Shown: positions 32,385 to 41,448 of the stretch, one piece after another
How the letters are laid out: every line of letters begins with the position of its first letter
How positions within the stretch are numbered: the first letter of the stretch is position 1
NCBI GenBank assembly: GCA_013288335.1
Contig: JABDCC010000003.1
Coordinates: 1-64,000, forward strand
Source: Alphaproteobacteria bacterium
GTDB lineage: Bacteria; Pseudomonadota; Alphaproteobacteria; Rickettsiales; JABCZZ01
Length of the DNA: 64,000 nucleotides
Direction of reading: 5' to 3'
Notes under the pieces: model-generated
What the model saw: the letters and a program-made list of their open reading frames with translations, nothing else
What the model was told of the DNA's origin: nothing
Database searches by the model: none
Program-made: the position numbers and the translations under genes

Positions 32385-33386
32385 TTAAGCGCGATTTTTC
32401 ATTGCAGGATCATTGAATGCTATATAGCGCTTGTCTGCATCATTACGATTATTTGCATACCATTCCATAGTTTCTTTGATGCCTTCCTCAATGCCAATTT
32501 CGCATTTAAAACCATAAGAAGCAGCGCGTTGCATATCCATCAATCGCTTAGCATCACCGGCAGGTTTGCTGGTATCCCAAACGATATTTACTGGACCGCC
32601 GGGAACGTGCTTTGCCACCATTTCAGCAAGTTGTTTAATAGTTATACCGGTTCCAGAGCCAAGATTAACGGGCTCACTCACCCCTTGCTCTACCATCATT
32701 AACATGCCGCGGGCACAATCACGGGCGTGAATAAAATCACGGATAGGTGAGCCATCACCCCACACAGTAAGCGGGTTTTCACCTTCCATTGCACGACGAA
32801 TTAGCGAGGGAATAACCATAGCATTTTCTGGGTCAAAATTATCATAAGACCCATACACATTAGCGGGACGCACTATAGAAATTTTATCCCAGTTATATTC
32901 TATTTTATACGCTTCAGCCTGCAATTCCCCCATGCGTTTTGCCCAACCGGCAAATCGATCATTAGGCGACGGAAAAGTTTTCCATACATCATCTTCAAAA
33001 AATACTTCGGCGGGTGAATACACACCTACGGAACTAGTAAACAGAAATCGTTCAACATTGCTACGGCGTGCAGCTTCCATCATATTAATTGAAAACTGCA
33101 TAGTCGGAACAAAAAAACTTGCCGGACGCTTTGAAGTCATTGCGGGCGAGCCTTTTACGCCTGCAAGCTGAAACACAATATCCTGCCCAGCGCACACCTC
33201 TATACATGAAGAAAATTCACGTAAATCCGCTTTTACGAAGGTTGAGCCTTTCGGAGCGCGTGAAGGATCGTCAAGTGATACAACAGTTACCTTGGCACCT
33301 TTTTCAATAAGCAACTCTACCAGTGGACGGCCAATTAACCCTGTTCCGCCAGTTACCAAAACTTTCTTACCACTATAAAATGTCAT
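32385..33386 (-). CDS. NAD-dependent nucleotide-sugar epimerase/dehydratase (extended SDR)
   Basis: The start is placed at 33386 (MTFYSGKKVLVTGGTGLIGR), because GGGATATG provides the ribosome site for it. The 333-residue protein has the Rossmann motif TGGTGLIG. It has RSNVERFLFTSSVGVYSPAE, but where Y-x-x-x-K is usual the sequence reads WAKRMGELQAEAYKIEYNWD, a W-A-K-R variant, so the catalytic Tyr may be replaced. Downstream are VRPANVYGSYDNFDPENAMV and VWGDGSPIRDFIHARDCARG. It is the third gene of a minus-strand operon with a Nudix-like gene and another epimerase. Sugar-nucleotide conversion for envelope glycans is likely; the substrate is unknown. Confidence 0.82.
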   Translation of the reverse strand: MTFYSGKKVLVTGGTGLIGRPLVELLIEKGAKVTVVSLDDPSRAPKGSTFVKADLREFSSCIEVCAGQDIVFQLAGVKGSPAMTSKRPASFFVPTMQFSINMMEAARRSNVERFLFTSSVGVYSPAEVFFEDDVWKTFPSPNDRFAGWAKRMGELQAEAYKIEYNWDKISIVRPANVYGSYDNFDPENAMVIPSLIRRAMEGENPLTVWGDGSPIRDFIHARDCARGMLMMVEQGVSEPVNLGSGTGITIKQLAEMVAKHVPGGPVNIVWDTSKPAGDAKRLMDMQRAASYGFKCEIGIEEGIKETMEWYANNRNDADKRYIAFNDPAMKNRA

Positions 33387-33415
33387 CACATATCCCAAAA
33401 ATAATACGTTATTAG

Positions 33416-34786
33416 CTATTCATTCACAGTACATTTAGACAAGATATTAAGCAGTTCACTAGGCTTTGTTCGAGTATTTCTAATAATTTCCGCTATTTCT
33501 TTTTCATCTTTTTTTGCCGCAATAGCCCAGGCTGCTGCAATAAAACTACGAAATATTCCTTGTCCCGTCGTATCTATCAGGCTTGGTAAACTATTTTCAT
33601 AGCCTATTGGCAAATCCTCAAGCCAGTTTATTTCACTCAATTCTCCTTCAACCTGGTGCATAAGAGCAGCTTGTATACTAGGCGCATTTTGGAAAAGTGA
33701 AAAGATTTTCTGAGTGCGAGGTTTTGCTACTTTTGAAACTTTGGATAATAGTAAGTTCAGAAGCTCGGTTAATGTATATTCGATGCCTTGTATACCGTGA
33801 AAATGCATCGGCCTGCCATCATCTTTTACAATATACTGGTTTCTTTCACTGGCATGATAAATATCGCTCACTGCTATCCATTTTGCCTCACAAGCTTCAT
33901 AAGCTCCGGGTTTAAGCGGCGGTGCAGATTCAAGAATACCAAGATAAGCAAAATAATTCTGATCGGTGTTGTAGAGACGCTCGCCACCACTTCCGATGGA
34001 AATGATATCAATAGATTTTGCCATTTTAATAATGGCATCCGGATAATTGCTAATATCCAAGCCAGCTTCTTCAAAGGTTTCCCTTATAAACGTTGATTTA
34101 CTGCTGAAATCTATATGTTCCGGCCACTCTACACGATGGCGCTTCAATAATTGTTTCAGGTAACTAACATCAGAAATTTTACCGATTGCTATATTAAACC
34201 CTTCAGCGGATACAAGGCGGCGAAACTCTTCATATACGATATATTGTACATCGCGCGCATCGGGTAAAATAAATTTTTCATGTGATTGATTAATGTTCTC
34301 CACATCATCCGGTATATCAAGATGCACACCGATAGTGGCTTCTTCTGCTTTGTTGCGAACAATTTCCGAAACTCTGTCTTTATAAATCATCTCTGCATTG
34401 GCTGGCATAACTTCCATATACCCCGCAGGATAAAGCCATTGATGAGGATCTTTAACACGCCTAACTAAAAGAACGTAAAGTTCGCCTGTTTTTGCATCAA
34501 TATAATAAAAGGGGCCGGACGCGCTAATACTTGGTCTGGCAAACGGATATATATAATATTTATTACGTGACGGTGTCGGCCTATTTTCCAAAAGTTCCGC
34601 TATTTGCTGAACCAGTTCTGGTGACTGCGGCAATGAGGATTGTACGGTACCACCATCCATTAAAATGCCCGATGCATTCAACAATTCAGCCAAAGTAGTT
34701 GATATAGACTCTTTTCGGGCTGAAGGCGACACAGCAGATAATTCATGCGCCACTACTTCCAGAATTTTTCTGGAAATGCCATCCAT
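33416..34786 (-). CDS. Nudix-like domain protein (456 aa) in an epimerase operon
   Basis: The chosen start is 34786 (MDGISRKILEVVAHELSAVS), 1 bp after the upstream epimerase stop and within reach of AAGAAAGAG. A Nudix-like core is suggested by PFYYIDAKTGELYVLLVRRV, HQWLYPAGYMEVMP and STFIRETFEEAGLDIS. The R-E-x-x-E-E-x-G-L half of the Nudix box is intact, but the preceding G-x5-E is not clear. The core also has a long insertion between strand and box. The C-terminus (about 330-456) is helical. Nudix enzymes hydrolyse nucleoside diphosphates linked to another moiety. Location between two nucleotide-sugar epimerases suggests a sugar-nucleotide substrate (inference). Confidence 0.6.
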   Translation of the reverse strand: MDGISRKILEVVAHELSAVSPSARKESISTTLAELLNASGILMDGGTVQSSLPQSPELVQQIAELLENRPTPSRNKYYIYPFARPSISASGPFYYIDAKTGELYVLLVRRVKDPHQWLYPAGYMEVMPANAEMIYKDRVSEIVRNKAEEATIGVHLDIPDDVENINQSHEKFILPDARDVQYIVYEEFRRLVSAEGFNIAIGKISDVSYLKQLLKRHRVEWPEHIDFSSKSTFIRETFEEAGLDISNYPDAIIKMAKSIDIISIGSGGERLYNTDQNYFAYLGILESAPPLKPGAYEACEAKWIAVSDIYHASERNQYIVKDDGRPMHFHGIQGIEYTLTELLNLLLSKVSKVAKPRTQKIFSLFQNAPSIQAALMHQVEGELSEINWLEDLPIGYENSLPSLIDTTGQGIFRSFIAAAWAIAAKKDEKEIAEIIRNTRTKPSELLNILSKCTVNE

Positions 34787-34787
34787 A

Positions 34788-35783
34788 TTATGCGCTCTTT
34801 CTTGTGTTCGGTGCATCAAACGGCTTTAAAGTTTCCGGGTTAATATTATCACGCCACCACTCTATGGTGCTTTTAATGCCATCATCGAGGTTTACTTGTG
34901 GTTCCCAGCCAAGTTCTTTTTTTGCTAACGCACAATCAAGGAACAAACTTGTCTTTATAGTCGGTTGCGACAAATCATGTTTGATCTCAAGTTTTTTGCC
35001 GGAAGCAATCACAATCTTATTCACCAATTCTTTTATAGATACTGCTTTACCGAGACCACAATTATACAGACGATATTTCTCTGGTTGTTTTTTAATAGCC
35101 AATTCTACGAAGTGGGTTAAATCTTCGGCATGCAACAAATCGCGTTCTTCTTCACCGGTTCCCCAAACGCTAATGGAATCTTTTGCAGTCATCACTTTGG
35201 TAACCGTTGCGCCAAATACATGGCTGCGCTCCAAATCAAACTTATCATGTGCGCCGTAAATATTAGAGTGGCGGATGGCAGTGAATTTTGTCTCGCTGAT
35301 GCCAGCAAAAAATTCACACATTTTTTCAATATATATTTTTGTATTACCCACGCCAAAATACCGTGGATGCAGTGGCGTGTTAGCATCAAAATCAGTCTCT
35401 TTGAGTGGCTTATCACCCGAGGGATACATCACCGTACAACTGAAAAAAATTACATGTTTTACTTTTTTCTCAAACGCTGCGCGGAAAAGGTAAGAATTCA
35501 TCACAGCATTGTCGGTCACATGTATAAATGGCCGTGTCACGATATCTTTTGCACCTGAAGTCGTAGCCGCAGCCTGTATAATTACATCTACCCCGTCGAG
35601 CAATGTATTGTATGCTTCCGGATTGCGCAAATCCGCCTTATGCCAGGTGACATCTTTGCAGGCATATTCCGGACGGTTAAAACGTACCGCATGAACATCA
35701 TATTGGCCAGATTTGGCAAAATATTCCACCATATTGCGCCCGATAAACCCGGTAGCGCCGCACACTAGAAGCTTCTGTTTCAT
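34788..35783 (-). CDS. NAD-dependent epimerase/dehydratase (extended SDR, GDP-fucose-synthase-like)
   Basis: The start at 35783 (MKQKLLVCGATGFIGRNMVE) follows AAAGGC; a longer start at 35798 lacks such a site. The 331-residue protein has the Rossmann motif GATGFIG, then VKHVIFFSCTVMYPSGDKPL, a YFGVGNTKIYIEKMCEFFAG segment, IRHSNIYGAHDKFDLERSHV and VWGTGEEERDLLHAEDLTHF. Several of these (the S-C-T-V-M-Y-P turn and H-D-K-F-D-L) resemble GDP-L-fucose synthase-like enzymes. The fucose pathway is not proven. It begins an operon with the Nudix-like and second epimerase genes. Confidence 0.8.
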   Translation of the reverse strand: MKQKLLVCGATGFIGRNMVEYFAKSGQYDVHAVRFNRPEYACKDVTWHKADLRNPEAYNTLLDGVDVIIQAAATTSGAKDIVTRPFIHVTDNAVMNSYLFRAAFEKKVKHVIFFSCTVMYPSGDKPLKETDFDANTPLHPRYFGVGNTKIYIEKMCEFFAGISETKFTAIRHSNIYGAHDKFDLERSHVFGATVTKVMTAKDSISVWGTGEEERDLLHAEDLTHFVELAIKKQPEKYRLYNCGLGKAVSIKELVNKIVIASGKKLEIKHDLSQPTIKTSLFLDCALAKKELGWEPQVNLDDGIKSTIEWWRDNINPETLKPFDAPNTRKSA

Positions 35784-35854
35784 ATGAGCCTTTATCAATG
35801 GTGATGATTAGCTGTTATAGGCAAGATAATCCACCCCGGCAAGCGGCAAATGCG

Positions 35855-37702
35855 CTATCCTGTCCGCATATCTTCCAACTCAAGCCACCTAGCCTCAGCG
35901 TTGGCCAGATCCTGTTGCGCGGAAGCATAGCGGCGGGTTAACTTATCAAACGCTTCGGGGTTTTTGATGTATAAATCTGCATCCAGCAGCATTTCCTTCA
36001 GTTGACTTATCTCAATCTCAAGTTCAGCGATCTTCTTCGGTAATTTTTCCAGTTCATGTTTAAACTTGAAAGACAGCTTTGGAGGTTTGGAAGACGGGAA
36101 ATTGGCAATAGTAGAAGTCTCTTGGCTTTTTGACTTCCCGGCTTCTCGTATTCTCGACTTCTGGGATTTCTTGGCTTCATGGTAATCCGTATAACCACCA
36201 ATATAGCCTTCAACAACCGCATCACCTTCAAAAGCAATCACCTCAGTTACAGTGCGATCGAGAAAGTCACGATCATGACTTACTACGATCAATGTTCCGG
36301 CATAATCGGCAAGAATATCCTGCAACATGTCGAGCGTATCCATGTCCAGATCGTTTGTTGGCTCATCGAGAATGAGAACATTGCCAGGATTGGCGAGGAG
36401 TTTCGCCAGCATTAGCCGGTTTTGCTGGCCACCGGAAAGTGTTTTTACTTTATCACGTGCAATTTTAGGATCGAAGAGAAAAGCTTTAAGATAGCCGCAT
36501 ACATGAGTAAGTTTTTTATTTTCTCCACTGCCAATCCCCACCTGATCGCCACCATCGGGGCATAATGTATCCCACAGGGTTTTATCGGGATCGAGATTCA
36601 CGCGGTTTTGATCAAAATAGGCAATATCAATAGTTTTCCCGCGTGCCACCCTGCCCTTATCCGGGCCTAATTCTCCGGTAAGCAATTTTATAAAAGTGGA
36701 TTTTCCTGAACCATTTTTTCCCAATACACCAATACGATCTCCGCGTAATATGCGTAAATTAAAATCCTTGAGAATAGGTATTTCTTTATCGCCATTTTTA
36801 AACGATTTACTGACTTCCTTGAATTCAACAATAATTTTAGAAGCCTGCACTGGTGTTAATGAATCCAGTTCAATTTTCTTCATACGCTGGGCAAATGCAT
36901 CTTTATCGGATTTGAGTTTTTCACGCAGACGACCAAGCTCCCCCAAGCGCCGCTGATTGCGTTTGCGTCGCCCTGTTACACCGCCTTGCGTCCAGTCAAT
37001 TTCGGCAGCAAGTTTTTTCTGCATATTCTGCAGTTCGCGTGCTTCGTGTTCAATAATTTGCTCCGCCCAATCATCAAACTCTTTATATCCACCAGGACAC
37101 ACACGGATGGTGCCTCGGTCTATCCAGAACACTTTGCGCGAGATATTGGCAAGAAATGCCCTGTCGTGGCTCACGCACACGAGTGCGCCGCGATACCCAC
37201 CAAGAAATCCCTCCAACCATTCAATCGCAGCCAGGTCAAGGTGGTTGGTAGGTTCATCAAGCAGTAATATATCTGGCTCGGCCACTAACGCTCTAGCAAG
37301 CGCGGCGCGGCGCAATTGTCCGCCGGATAATGTTCCCATCAACGCATCCGGATCAATTTGCAGTGGTTCGATTACAATATCTGCCAGATGCTGCTTATCT
37401 TCTGTCTGGTCATGCGTATCAAGACCTGAGAGCACAAATGTTTTTACTGTATCATTCGGCTTATGAATTACCGTTTGCGCAAGGTAACCGATAGTGATTC
37501 CGGGCATGGCAAAGCGTTTACCAGCATCGAGTTCAAGTTCAGAGAGAATAAGACGCATGAGTGTGGTCTTGCCCGCACCGTTTTTACCCACGAGGCAGAT
37601 TTTATCGCCCTCACTGATATGCATGCGCAAACCCTCAAATAGGGGTTTGCCGCCAAATGTCAGGTGAATATCTTCAAGGCTAATGAGTACGCGGGGAGCC
37701 AT
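35855..37702 (-). CDS. ABC-F family ATPase (Uup-like)
   Basis: The 615-residue protein has two ABC domains and no membrane segment. Walker A motifs are GKNGAGKTT and GKNGSGKST, signatures are LSGGQLRRAALARALV and LSGGQQNRLMLAKLLA, and Walker B motifs are ILLLDEPTNHLD and VLILDEPTNDLD. Between them lies the arginine-rich interdomain linker (GVTGRRKRNQRRLGELGRLR). The C-terminus is a coiled coil (KKIAELEIEISQLKEMLL), as in Uup. ABC-F proteins act on the ribosome or on branched DNA intermediates. Residues about 506-530 (EAKKSQKSRIREAGKSKSQE) are encoded by a repeat-like DNA insert also seen outside genes. Confidence 0.9.
   Translation of the reverse strand: MAPRVLISLEDIHLTFGGKPLFEGLRMHISEGDKICLVGKNGAGKTTLMRLILSELELDAGKRFAMPGITIGYLAQTVIHKPNDTVKTFVLSGLDTHDQTEDKQHLADIVIEPLQIDPDALMGTLSGGQLRRAALARALVAEPDILLLDEPTNHLDLAAIEWLEGFLGGYRGALVCVSHDRAFLANISRKVFWIDRGTIRVCPGGYKEFDDWAEQIIEHEARELQNMQKKLAAEIDWTQGGVTGRRKRNQRRLGELGRLREKLKSDKDAFAQRMKKIELDSLTPVQASKIIVEFKEVSKSFKNGDKEIPILKDFNLRILRGDRIGVLGKNGSGKSTFIKLLTGELGPDKGRVARGKTIDIAYFDQNRVNLDPDKTLWDTLCPDGGDQVGIGSGENKKLTHVCGYLKAFLFDPKIARDKVKTLSGGQQNRLMLAKLLANPGNVLILDEPTNDLDMDTLDMLQDILADYAGTLIVVSHDRDFLDRTVTEVIAFEGDAVVEGYIGGYTDYHEAKKSQKSRIREAGKSKSQETSTIANFPSSKPPKLSFKFKHELEKLPKKIAELEIEISQLKEMLLDADLYIKNPEAFDKLTRRYASAQQDLANAEARWLELEDMRTG
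36112..36181. repeat. GAAGTC/GAGAATC-type repeat inside the ABC-F gene
   Basis: This stretch consists of GACTTC, CTTCTCG and ATTCTCG elements in alternation and encodes only the polar linker of the ABC-F protein. TCTCGTATTCTCGACTTCTG here matches CCCGTATTCTCCGCTTCTTG at about 49990-50010 at about 16 of 20 positions. It may be a palindromic element inserted in frame, like those described in Rickettsia. Only two copies are visible, so this is tentative. Confidence 0.4.
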
Positions 37703-37769
37703 ATGTTATCTATACACTATAATATTTAGGAGTGTTATAACCCGCGGTGAAGCTTATGCAAGCATAAGC

Positions 37770-39167
37770 TTAGGCAATCCCATGTTGCAGCTCAGATGGC
37801 TGCTGGGTTTGAGCAACGAAACTATCTTGTGGTTTTTCTATTTTGTTTTTGAGTTCTGGCGAGGCAAATTTAGGAGTTTTGGTTTCTATATCACTGGCAA
37901 TGCTATTTTCTGCATGTACAGCAATATCATGAAATTTATAAAGATAGCTTTCCAGATTAGAATACACCTCACCAAACGATATAGCTTTGTTTTTAAAATG
38001 CTCTGTAAGGAACACCGCAGTTTGATTCAATGCTAGCGGAATTTTATCAGCAGGGATTTTGGCAAGATTATCTACCACATGGGCATACACTTCTTCCATA
38101 TTGACTTCCTTGGTGCCGAATTTGGCAAAGAGCCTTGTGCCAAGTCCACTTACTAAAGTTGCACCACCTAGTGCTCCTATCGTATCTTTCTTTTTAATAT
38201 TCCCATAAGCCAGAGTTCCTGCCGCAACCATTTCAATACTTGAGCTCAAGCGGAAAAATACTTTTTCTCTTATATTATCAAACCAACTGTTTGGTTTGGG
38301 GTTATACGGGTCGGGCACTTTAGAGAAAAAACCAATGGTTTTACCGATGAGATAAATAACGCCAGTATACAGATTGGTTTTATCCTTCTGATTGTTAAGC
38401 CCTGCTTTAAATGCTTCCTTGAATGAACCTTTACCTATCTCCTTAAATGCCGCTCCCCATTGTTTTACCGGAAAAACCATTGCAAGTGAGCCAAGAATAC
38501 GGAGCCCGATTTCTCCCACGCGCACCGAGTTGGCTTTCATGAAATCATAAAATTTCTGACCAAATGTTTTGGGCTTATCAGCTTCTTTATGAAGCGGCGC
38601 AAGCTCCTGCTCAATGGAGATAGGCTGCGTGCCATCCGGTAGGTAGGGTGTGAGTTGGTTATTTATTTCCTGCTTAATAACACGCAAATGATGTGGATCG
38701 GTACTTTTCTGCCCGCCAAAGACAATATTAACTGCATTTGCCGTCAAGTTTAATGCGGCAAAACCAAGCTTTGCCGGATCAACTTTTTGCTTATCAAATT
38801 TACCTTTTGTAAAAAGCGAGGAATATAAATTGAGACCCTGGCCAATATTACTGAAATGCCCACGCCACGCCCAAGGATTGAATTTCTTTTCAGGCACTGG
38901 TACAGCTAGTTTTACATCATGACCAGCAAGCGCCTGTGATAATTGTGCCTGCGTCTTTTCACCACGCGTGATAAATACTGGTTTGCCGTCAACTACCGTT
39001 TCCGATATTATTTCCTGCCCAATATCCGGAGCGGTTAATATTTCGTGTAATTTGTCTTTATCTTGTGCGCTTCGTCCATAAATGAATGCGAAGTTACTAT
39101 CGGGACGAGGAGAAAATTCCACCGAAGCAACAGGAGAGTTCGTATTTGTATTTACAAAAACAGCCAT
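37770..39167 (-). CDS. Orphan protein, possibly membrane-associated (465 aa)
   Basis: No family is recognised. The protein starts MAVFVNTNTNSPVASVEFSP without a signal peptide. Residues about 1-105 are a small alpha/beta region. The middle has several moderately hydrophobic helices (FAALNLTANAVNIVFG, IGLRILGSLAMVFPV, LYTGVIYLIGKTIGFF, SIEMVAAGTLAYG, TIGALGGATLVSGLGTRLF), and the C-terminus is polar and helical. A heptamer array sits in the upstream region shared with the divergent MarR gene. Helical segments alternate with Lys-rich loops, which could fit a peripheral or multi-pass membrane protein. The function is unknown. Confidence 0.6.
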   Translation of the reverse strand: MAVFVNTNTNSPVASVEFSPRPDSNFAFIYGRSAQDKDKLHEILTAPDIGQEIISETVVDGKPVFITRGEKTQAQLSQALAGHDVKLAVPVPEKKFNPWAWRGHFSNIGQGLNLYSSLFTKGKFDKQKVDPAKLGFAALNLTANAVNIVFGGQKSTDPHHLRVIKQEINNQLTPYLPDGTQPISIEQELAPLHKEADKPKTFGQKFYDFMKANSVRVGEIGLRILGSLAMVFPVKQWGAAFKEIGKGSFKEAFKAGLNNQKDKTNLYTGVIYLIGKTIGFFSKVPDPYNPKPNSWFDNIREKVFFRLSSSIEMVAAGTLAYGNIKKKDTIGALGGATLVSGLGTRLFAKFGTKEVNMEEVYAHVVDNLAKIPADKIPLALNQTAVFLTEHFKNKAISFGEVYSNLESYLYKFHDIAVHAENSIASDIETKTPKFASPELKNKIEKPQDSFVAQTQQPSELQHGIA

Positions 39168-39243
39168 AAATAAATTGGTTAGTTATGTTTCTTTATCTCG
39201 CCTTATATATTACTTTGTATACGAACTACCTGCAAATAGTTAT

Positions 39244-39261
39244 TTGTTACATTTTTGTGAC
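39244..39261 (+). promoter_or_regulatory. Pho-box-like heptamer pair upstream of the marR-like gene
   Basis: TTGTTAC (39244-39250) and TTGTGAC (39255-39261) are direct heptamers with an 11-bp period in the divergent intergenic region. A TATATT-like -10 box lies at about 39281. It could be a PhoB-type site or an operator for the MarR protein itself. Confidence 0.3.
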
Positions 39262-39308
39262 TTATCAGGCGTTTTTATGCTTATATTAGGCTAAAATAGG
39301 ATAGATAA

Positions 39309-39743
39309 ATGCCCACATCACAAGATTATTCCAAGCGAATTGTAAGGTCACTTCGTCAGTTAACTCAGTATCTTGAGAGGCATTCCCGCATGCTTTTTGA
39401 GCATCAGGGAGTTACTGTGCCGCAAATAATGTGCTTGGATAATCTTATAGAAAACGGGGTGATGACAATGGCCGTCCTGGCGACCAATATACATGTAAGC
39501 CCCAGCACTATGGCAGGGATAGTCGACAGGTTAGAAAAAAAGAAACTCGTGATACGTAAGCGTGATACCAAAGATCGCCGCGTAATTTTTGTGGATATTA
39601 CCGATAGTGGCAGAAAATTTATTAAAGCCACCCCTCACCTGTTACATAACCGTTTGCATGACACCCTAAACAACCTTAAGCAAAGTGAGCAGATACAGAT
39701 AGCAAATTCTATGGAGATGCTGGTTAATTTGCTGCAGAAATAA
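39309..39743 (+). CDS. MarR-family transcriptional regulator
   Basis: The 144-residue protein has the MarR winged helix: LEHQGVTVPQIMCLDNLIEN is preceded by RHSRMLFEHQG, the recognition helix region reads LATNIHVSPSTMAGIVDRLE, and the wing is KKKLVIRKRDTKDRRVIFVD. It would bind a palindromic operator as a dimer and respond to a small ligand or oxidant. It carries no obvious conserved regulatory cysteine pair. Its 3' end overlaps that of the convergent oxyR by 20 bp. It lies next to oxidative-stress genes, but a link to them is only positional. Confidence 0.88.
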   Translation: MPTSQDYSKRIVRSLRQLTQYLERHSRMLFEHQGVTVPQIMCLDNLIENGVMTMAVLATNIHVSPSTMAGIVDRLEKKKLVIRKRDTKDRRVIFVDITDSGRKFIKATPHLLHNRLHDTLNNLKQSEQIQIANSMEMLVNLLQK

Positions 39744-40599
39744 CTTCTGCCAATTTCTGAAATAAAGCTTCTTTTGCACTGGTTTCTCGCCAGCATAAAC
39801 ATATCTTCCGTCCGAAGGATTTATTCTGCAGCGGGATATAACATATATTGGGGTTATCATGGCGGACTGCAAGCTCTGGAATCAAAGTAATAGCATCGCC
39901 CATAGCCACCATTTGCCTGAGTGTTTCTAAACTGGTCGCTCTGAATTTTATTGATTCTCCACTACCTATGGAGTGACAAATTTCTAATGCCTGCGAACGC
40001 AGGCAATGCCCTTCATCGAGTAAAAGAAGTTGAATTCCTGCCAACTCCTCATCAGTTATTTTTTTCTTTTTTGAAAGAGGATTGTTTTTTGGCACAGCAA
40101 GAAAGAAACGCTCGTGAAATAATTCCACGGATTTTATTCCCTGCCTTTCAACTGGCCCTGCTATTAAAGCACAGTCAAGCCTCCCACTTTCCAATAATTC
40201 CAACAAACTTGCTGTTTTTTCTTCCACCAACTTCATTAAGAGCTTTGGAAAATTCTTTTTAATACTCCCGGAACATAACGGAAAGAGATACGGCGCCAAA
40301 GTAGGGAACGCACCTAACGTTAATTCTCCGCAAAAAGGATCCCGCTCCGATTTAGCAAGCTGCCTGATTTCTTCGGCCTGATGCAGAATATGCCGCGTGC
40401 GCTCGCAAATATCCTTTCCAATAGCCGTCAGCATGACTTTTTTATTGCTACGTTCAAACAACTGAACACCCAGATATTCTTCTAACTTCTTTATCTGGAT
40501 GCTCAGTGTCGACTGGCTTACGTTGCAGATTTCCGCAGCTTTGCCAAAATTCCCGGTATCGGCTACAGTCACTATATATTGTAAATCGCGTAAGTTCAT
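39724..40599 (-). CDS. oxyR: Hydrogen-peroxide-responsive LysR regulator OxyR
   Basis: The 291-residue LysR protein has an N-terminal helix-turn-helix (NFGKAAEICNVSQSTLSIQI) and an effector domain. The peroxide-sensing cysteines fall at Cys199 (LLLLDEGHCLRSQAL) and Cys208 (EICHSIGSG), the same numbering as in E. coli OxyR. Oxidation to a disulfide turns OxyR into an activator of peroxidase genes. Its start overlaps the stop of the pirin gene (TAATG), so pirin-oxyR is one transcript. ahpC-ahpD is divergent just beyond, and a dyad with T-N11-A lies between. Confidence 0.92.
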   Translation of the reverse strand: MNLRDLQYIVTVADTGNFGKAAEICNVSQSTLSIQIKKLEEYLGVQLFERSNKKVMLTAIGKDICERTRHILHQAEEIRQLAKSERDPFCGELTLGAFPTLAPYLFPLCSGSIKKNFPKLLMKLVEEKTASLLELLESGRLDCALIAGPVERQGIKSVELFHERFFLAVPKNNPLSKKKKITDEELAGIQLLLLDEGHCLRSQALEICHSIGSGESIKFRATSLETLRQMVAMGDAITLIPELAVRHDNPNICYIPLQNKSFGRKICLCWRETSAKEALFQKLAEVISAAN

Positions 40600-41300
40600 T
40601 ATTTCGCCATATCAAAAATTAAAATATCTGCTTTATCTATACCCGTAAACTTAAGCATTTTCTCATCTTCAACAGCGGCGCCGTCACCTTGTTTTAACTC
40701 TTTATCACCGAGTATAACTTTACCGTTTGCCACATGCAGCCAGGCAATCCTGTTATCGCCCATCTTGTACTCGGCCATTTTACCTTTTTCTAAATCAAGC
40801 ACATACATAGCAATATCCTGGTGCACAGTAAGGCTACCTTCTCGCCCATCATTCGAAGCAAGGAGAGTAAACTTTCCATTTTCACGAGACTTGGCAAAGT
40901 TTTTCTGCTCATAAGAAGGTGGAAACCCTTTCTTATCAGGCAGAATCCAGATTTGCAGCAAATGAACCTGTTTATCCTTCTGCGGGTTAAATTCACTATG
41001 CCTGATACCGGTGCCAGCAGACATGCGCTGCACATCACCAGGCATAATGACTGAGCCTGTTCCAAGTGAATCCTTATGCTCTAACTCACCCTCCATGACG
41101 TAGGTTACTATTTCCATATTGTCATGCGGATGCGTTCCGAAACCGGAAGCGGGCGCTACAATATCGTCGTTTATCACACGAAGATCGCCAAATCCCATAT
41201 GTTTTGGATCATAATAGTTACCAAAACTAAAGGTATGCTTAGTATCAAGCCAACCCATTTTTACGGCCCCGCGGTCTTCGGATTTTCTGAATGTAATCAT
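40599..41300 (-). CDS. Pirin-family cupin protein
   Basis: The 233-residue bicupin starts MITFRKSEDRGAVKMGWLDT and has the metal-site motif PASGFGTHPHDNMEIVTYVM followed by GELEHKDSLGTGSVIMPGDV and QRMSAGTGIRHSEFNP. Pirins bind Fe; some members have quercetinase activity or sense redox state. It is translationally coupled to oxyR (1-nt overlap) and divergent from ahpC. This suggests a redox-linked function in the same regulon, but the biochemical activity cannot be told. Confidence 0.9.
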   Translation of the reverse strand: MITFRKSEDRGAVKMGWLDTKHTFSFGNYYDPKHMGFGDLRVINDDIVAPASGFGTHPHDNMEIVTYVMEGELEHKDSLGTGSVIMPGDVQRMSAGTGIRHSEFNPQKDKQVHLLQIWILPDKKGFPPSYEQKNFAKSRENGKFTLLASNDGREGSLTVHQDIAMYVLDLEKGKMAEYKMGDNRIAWLHVANGKVILGDKELKQGDGAAVEDEKMLKFTGIDKADILIFDMAK

Positions 41301-41345
41301 AAAAATTCTCCTTAAAAACTATCATAAGAAAACATAGCACATATC

Positions 41346-41360
41346 ATTGATATAATCAAT
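41346..41360. promoter_or_regulatory. LysR-type operator candidate between pirin-oxyR and ahpC
   Basis: ATTGATATAATCAAT is a perfect 15-bp dyad containing the T-N11-A core of LysR-family boxes. It lies 45 bp upstream of the pirin start and about 88 bp upstream of ahpC, in the AT-rich divergent region. It is the best candidate OxyR site here. Confidence 0.5.
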
Positions 41361-41448
41361 CAATATAATATAAACAATATATTTTACCAATGGACTAAAT
41401 TATGGGATATTTGGCTTTGTTAAAACACACAGAACATAAGGAGGATAT

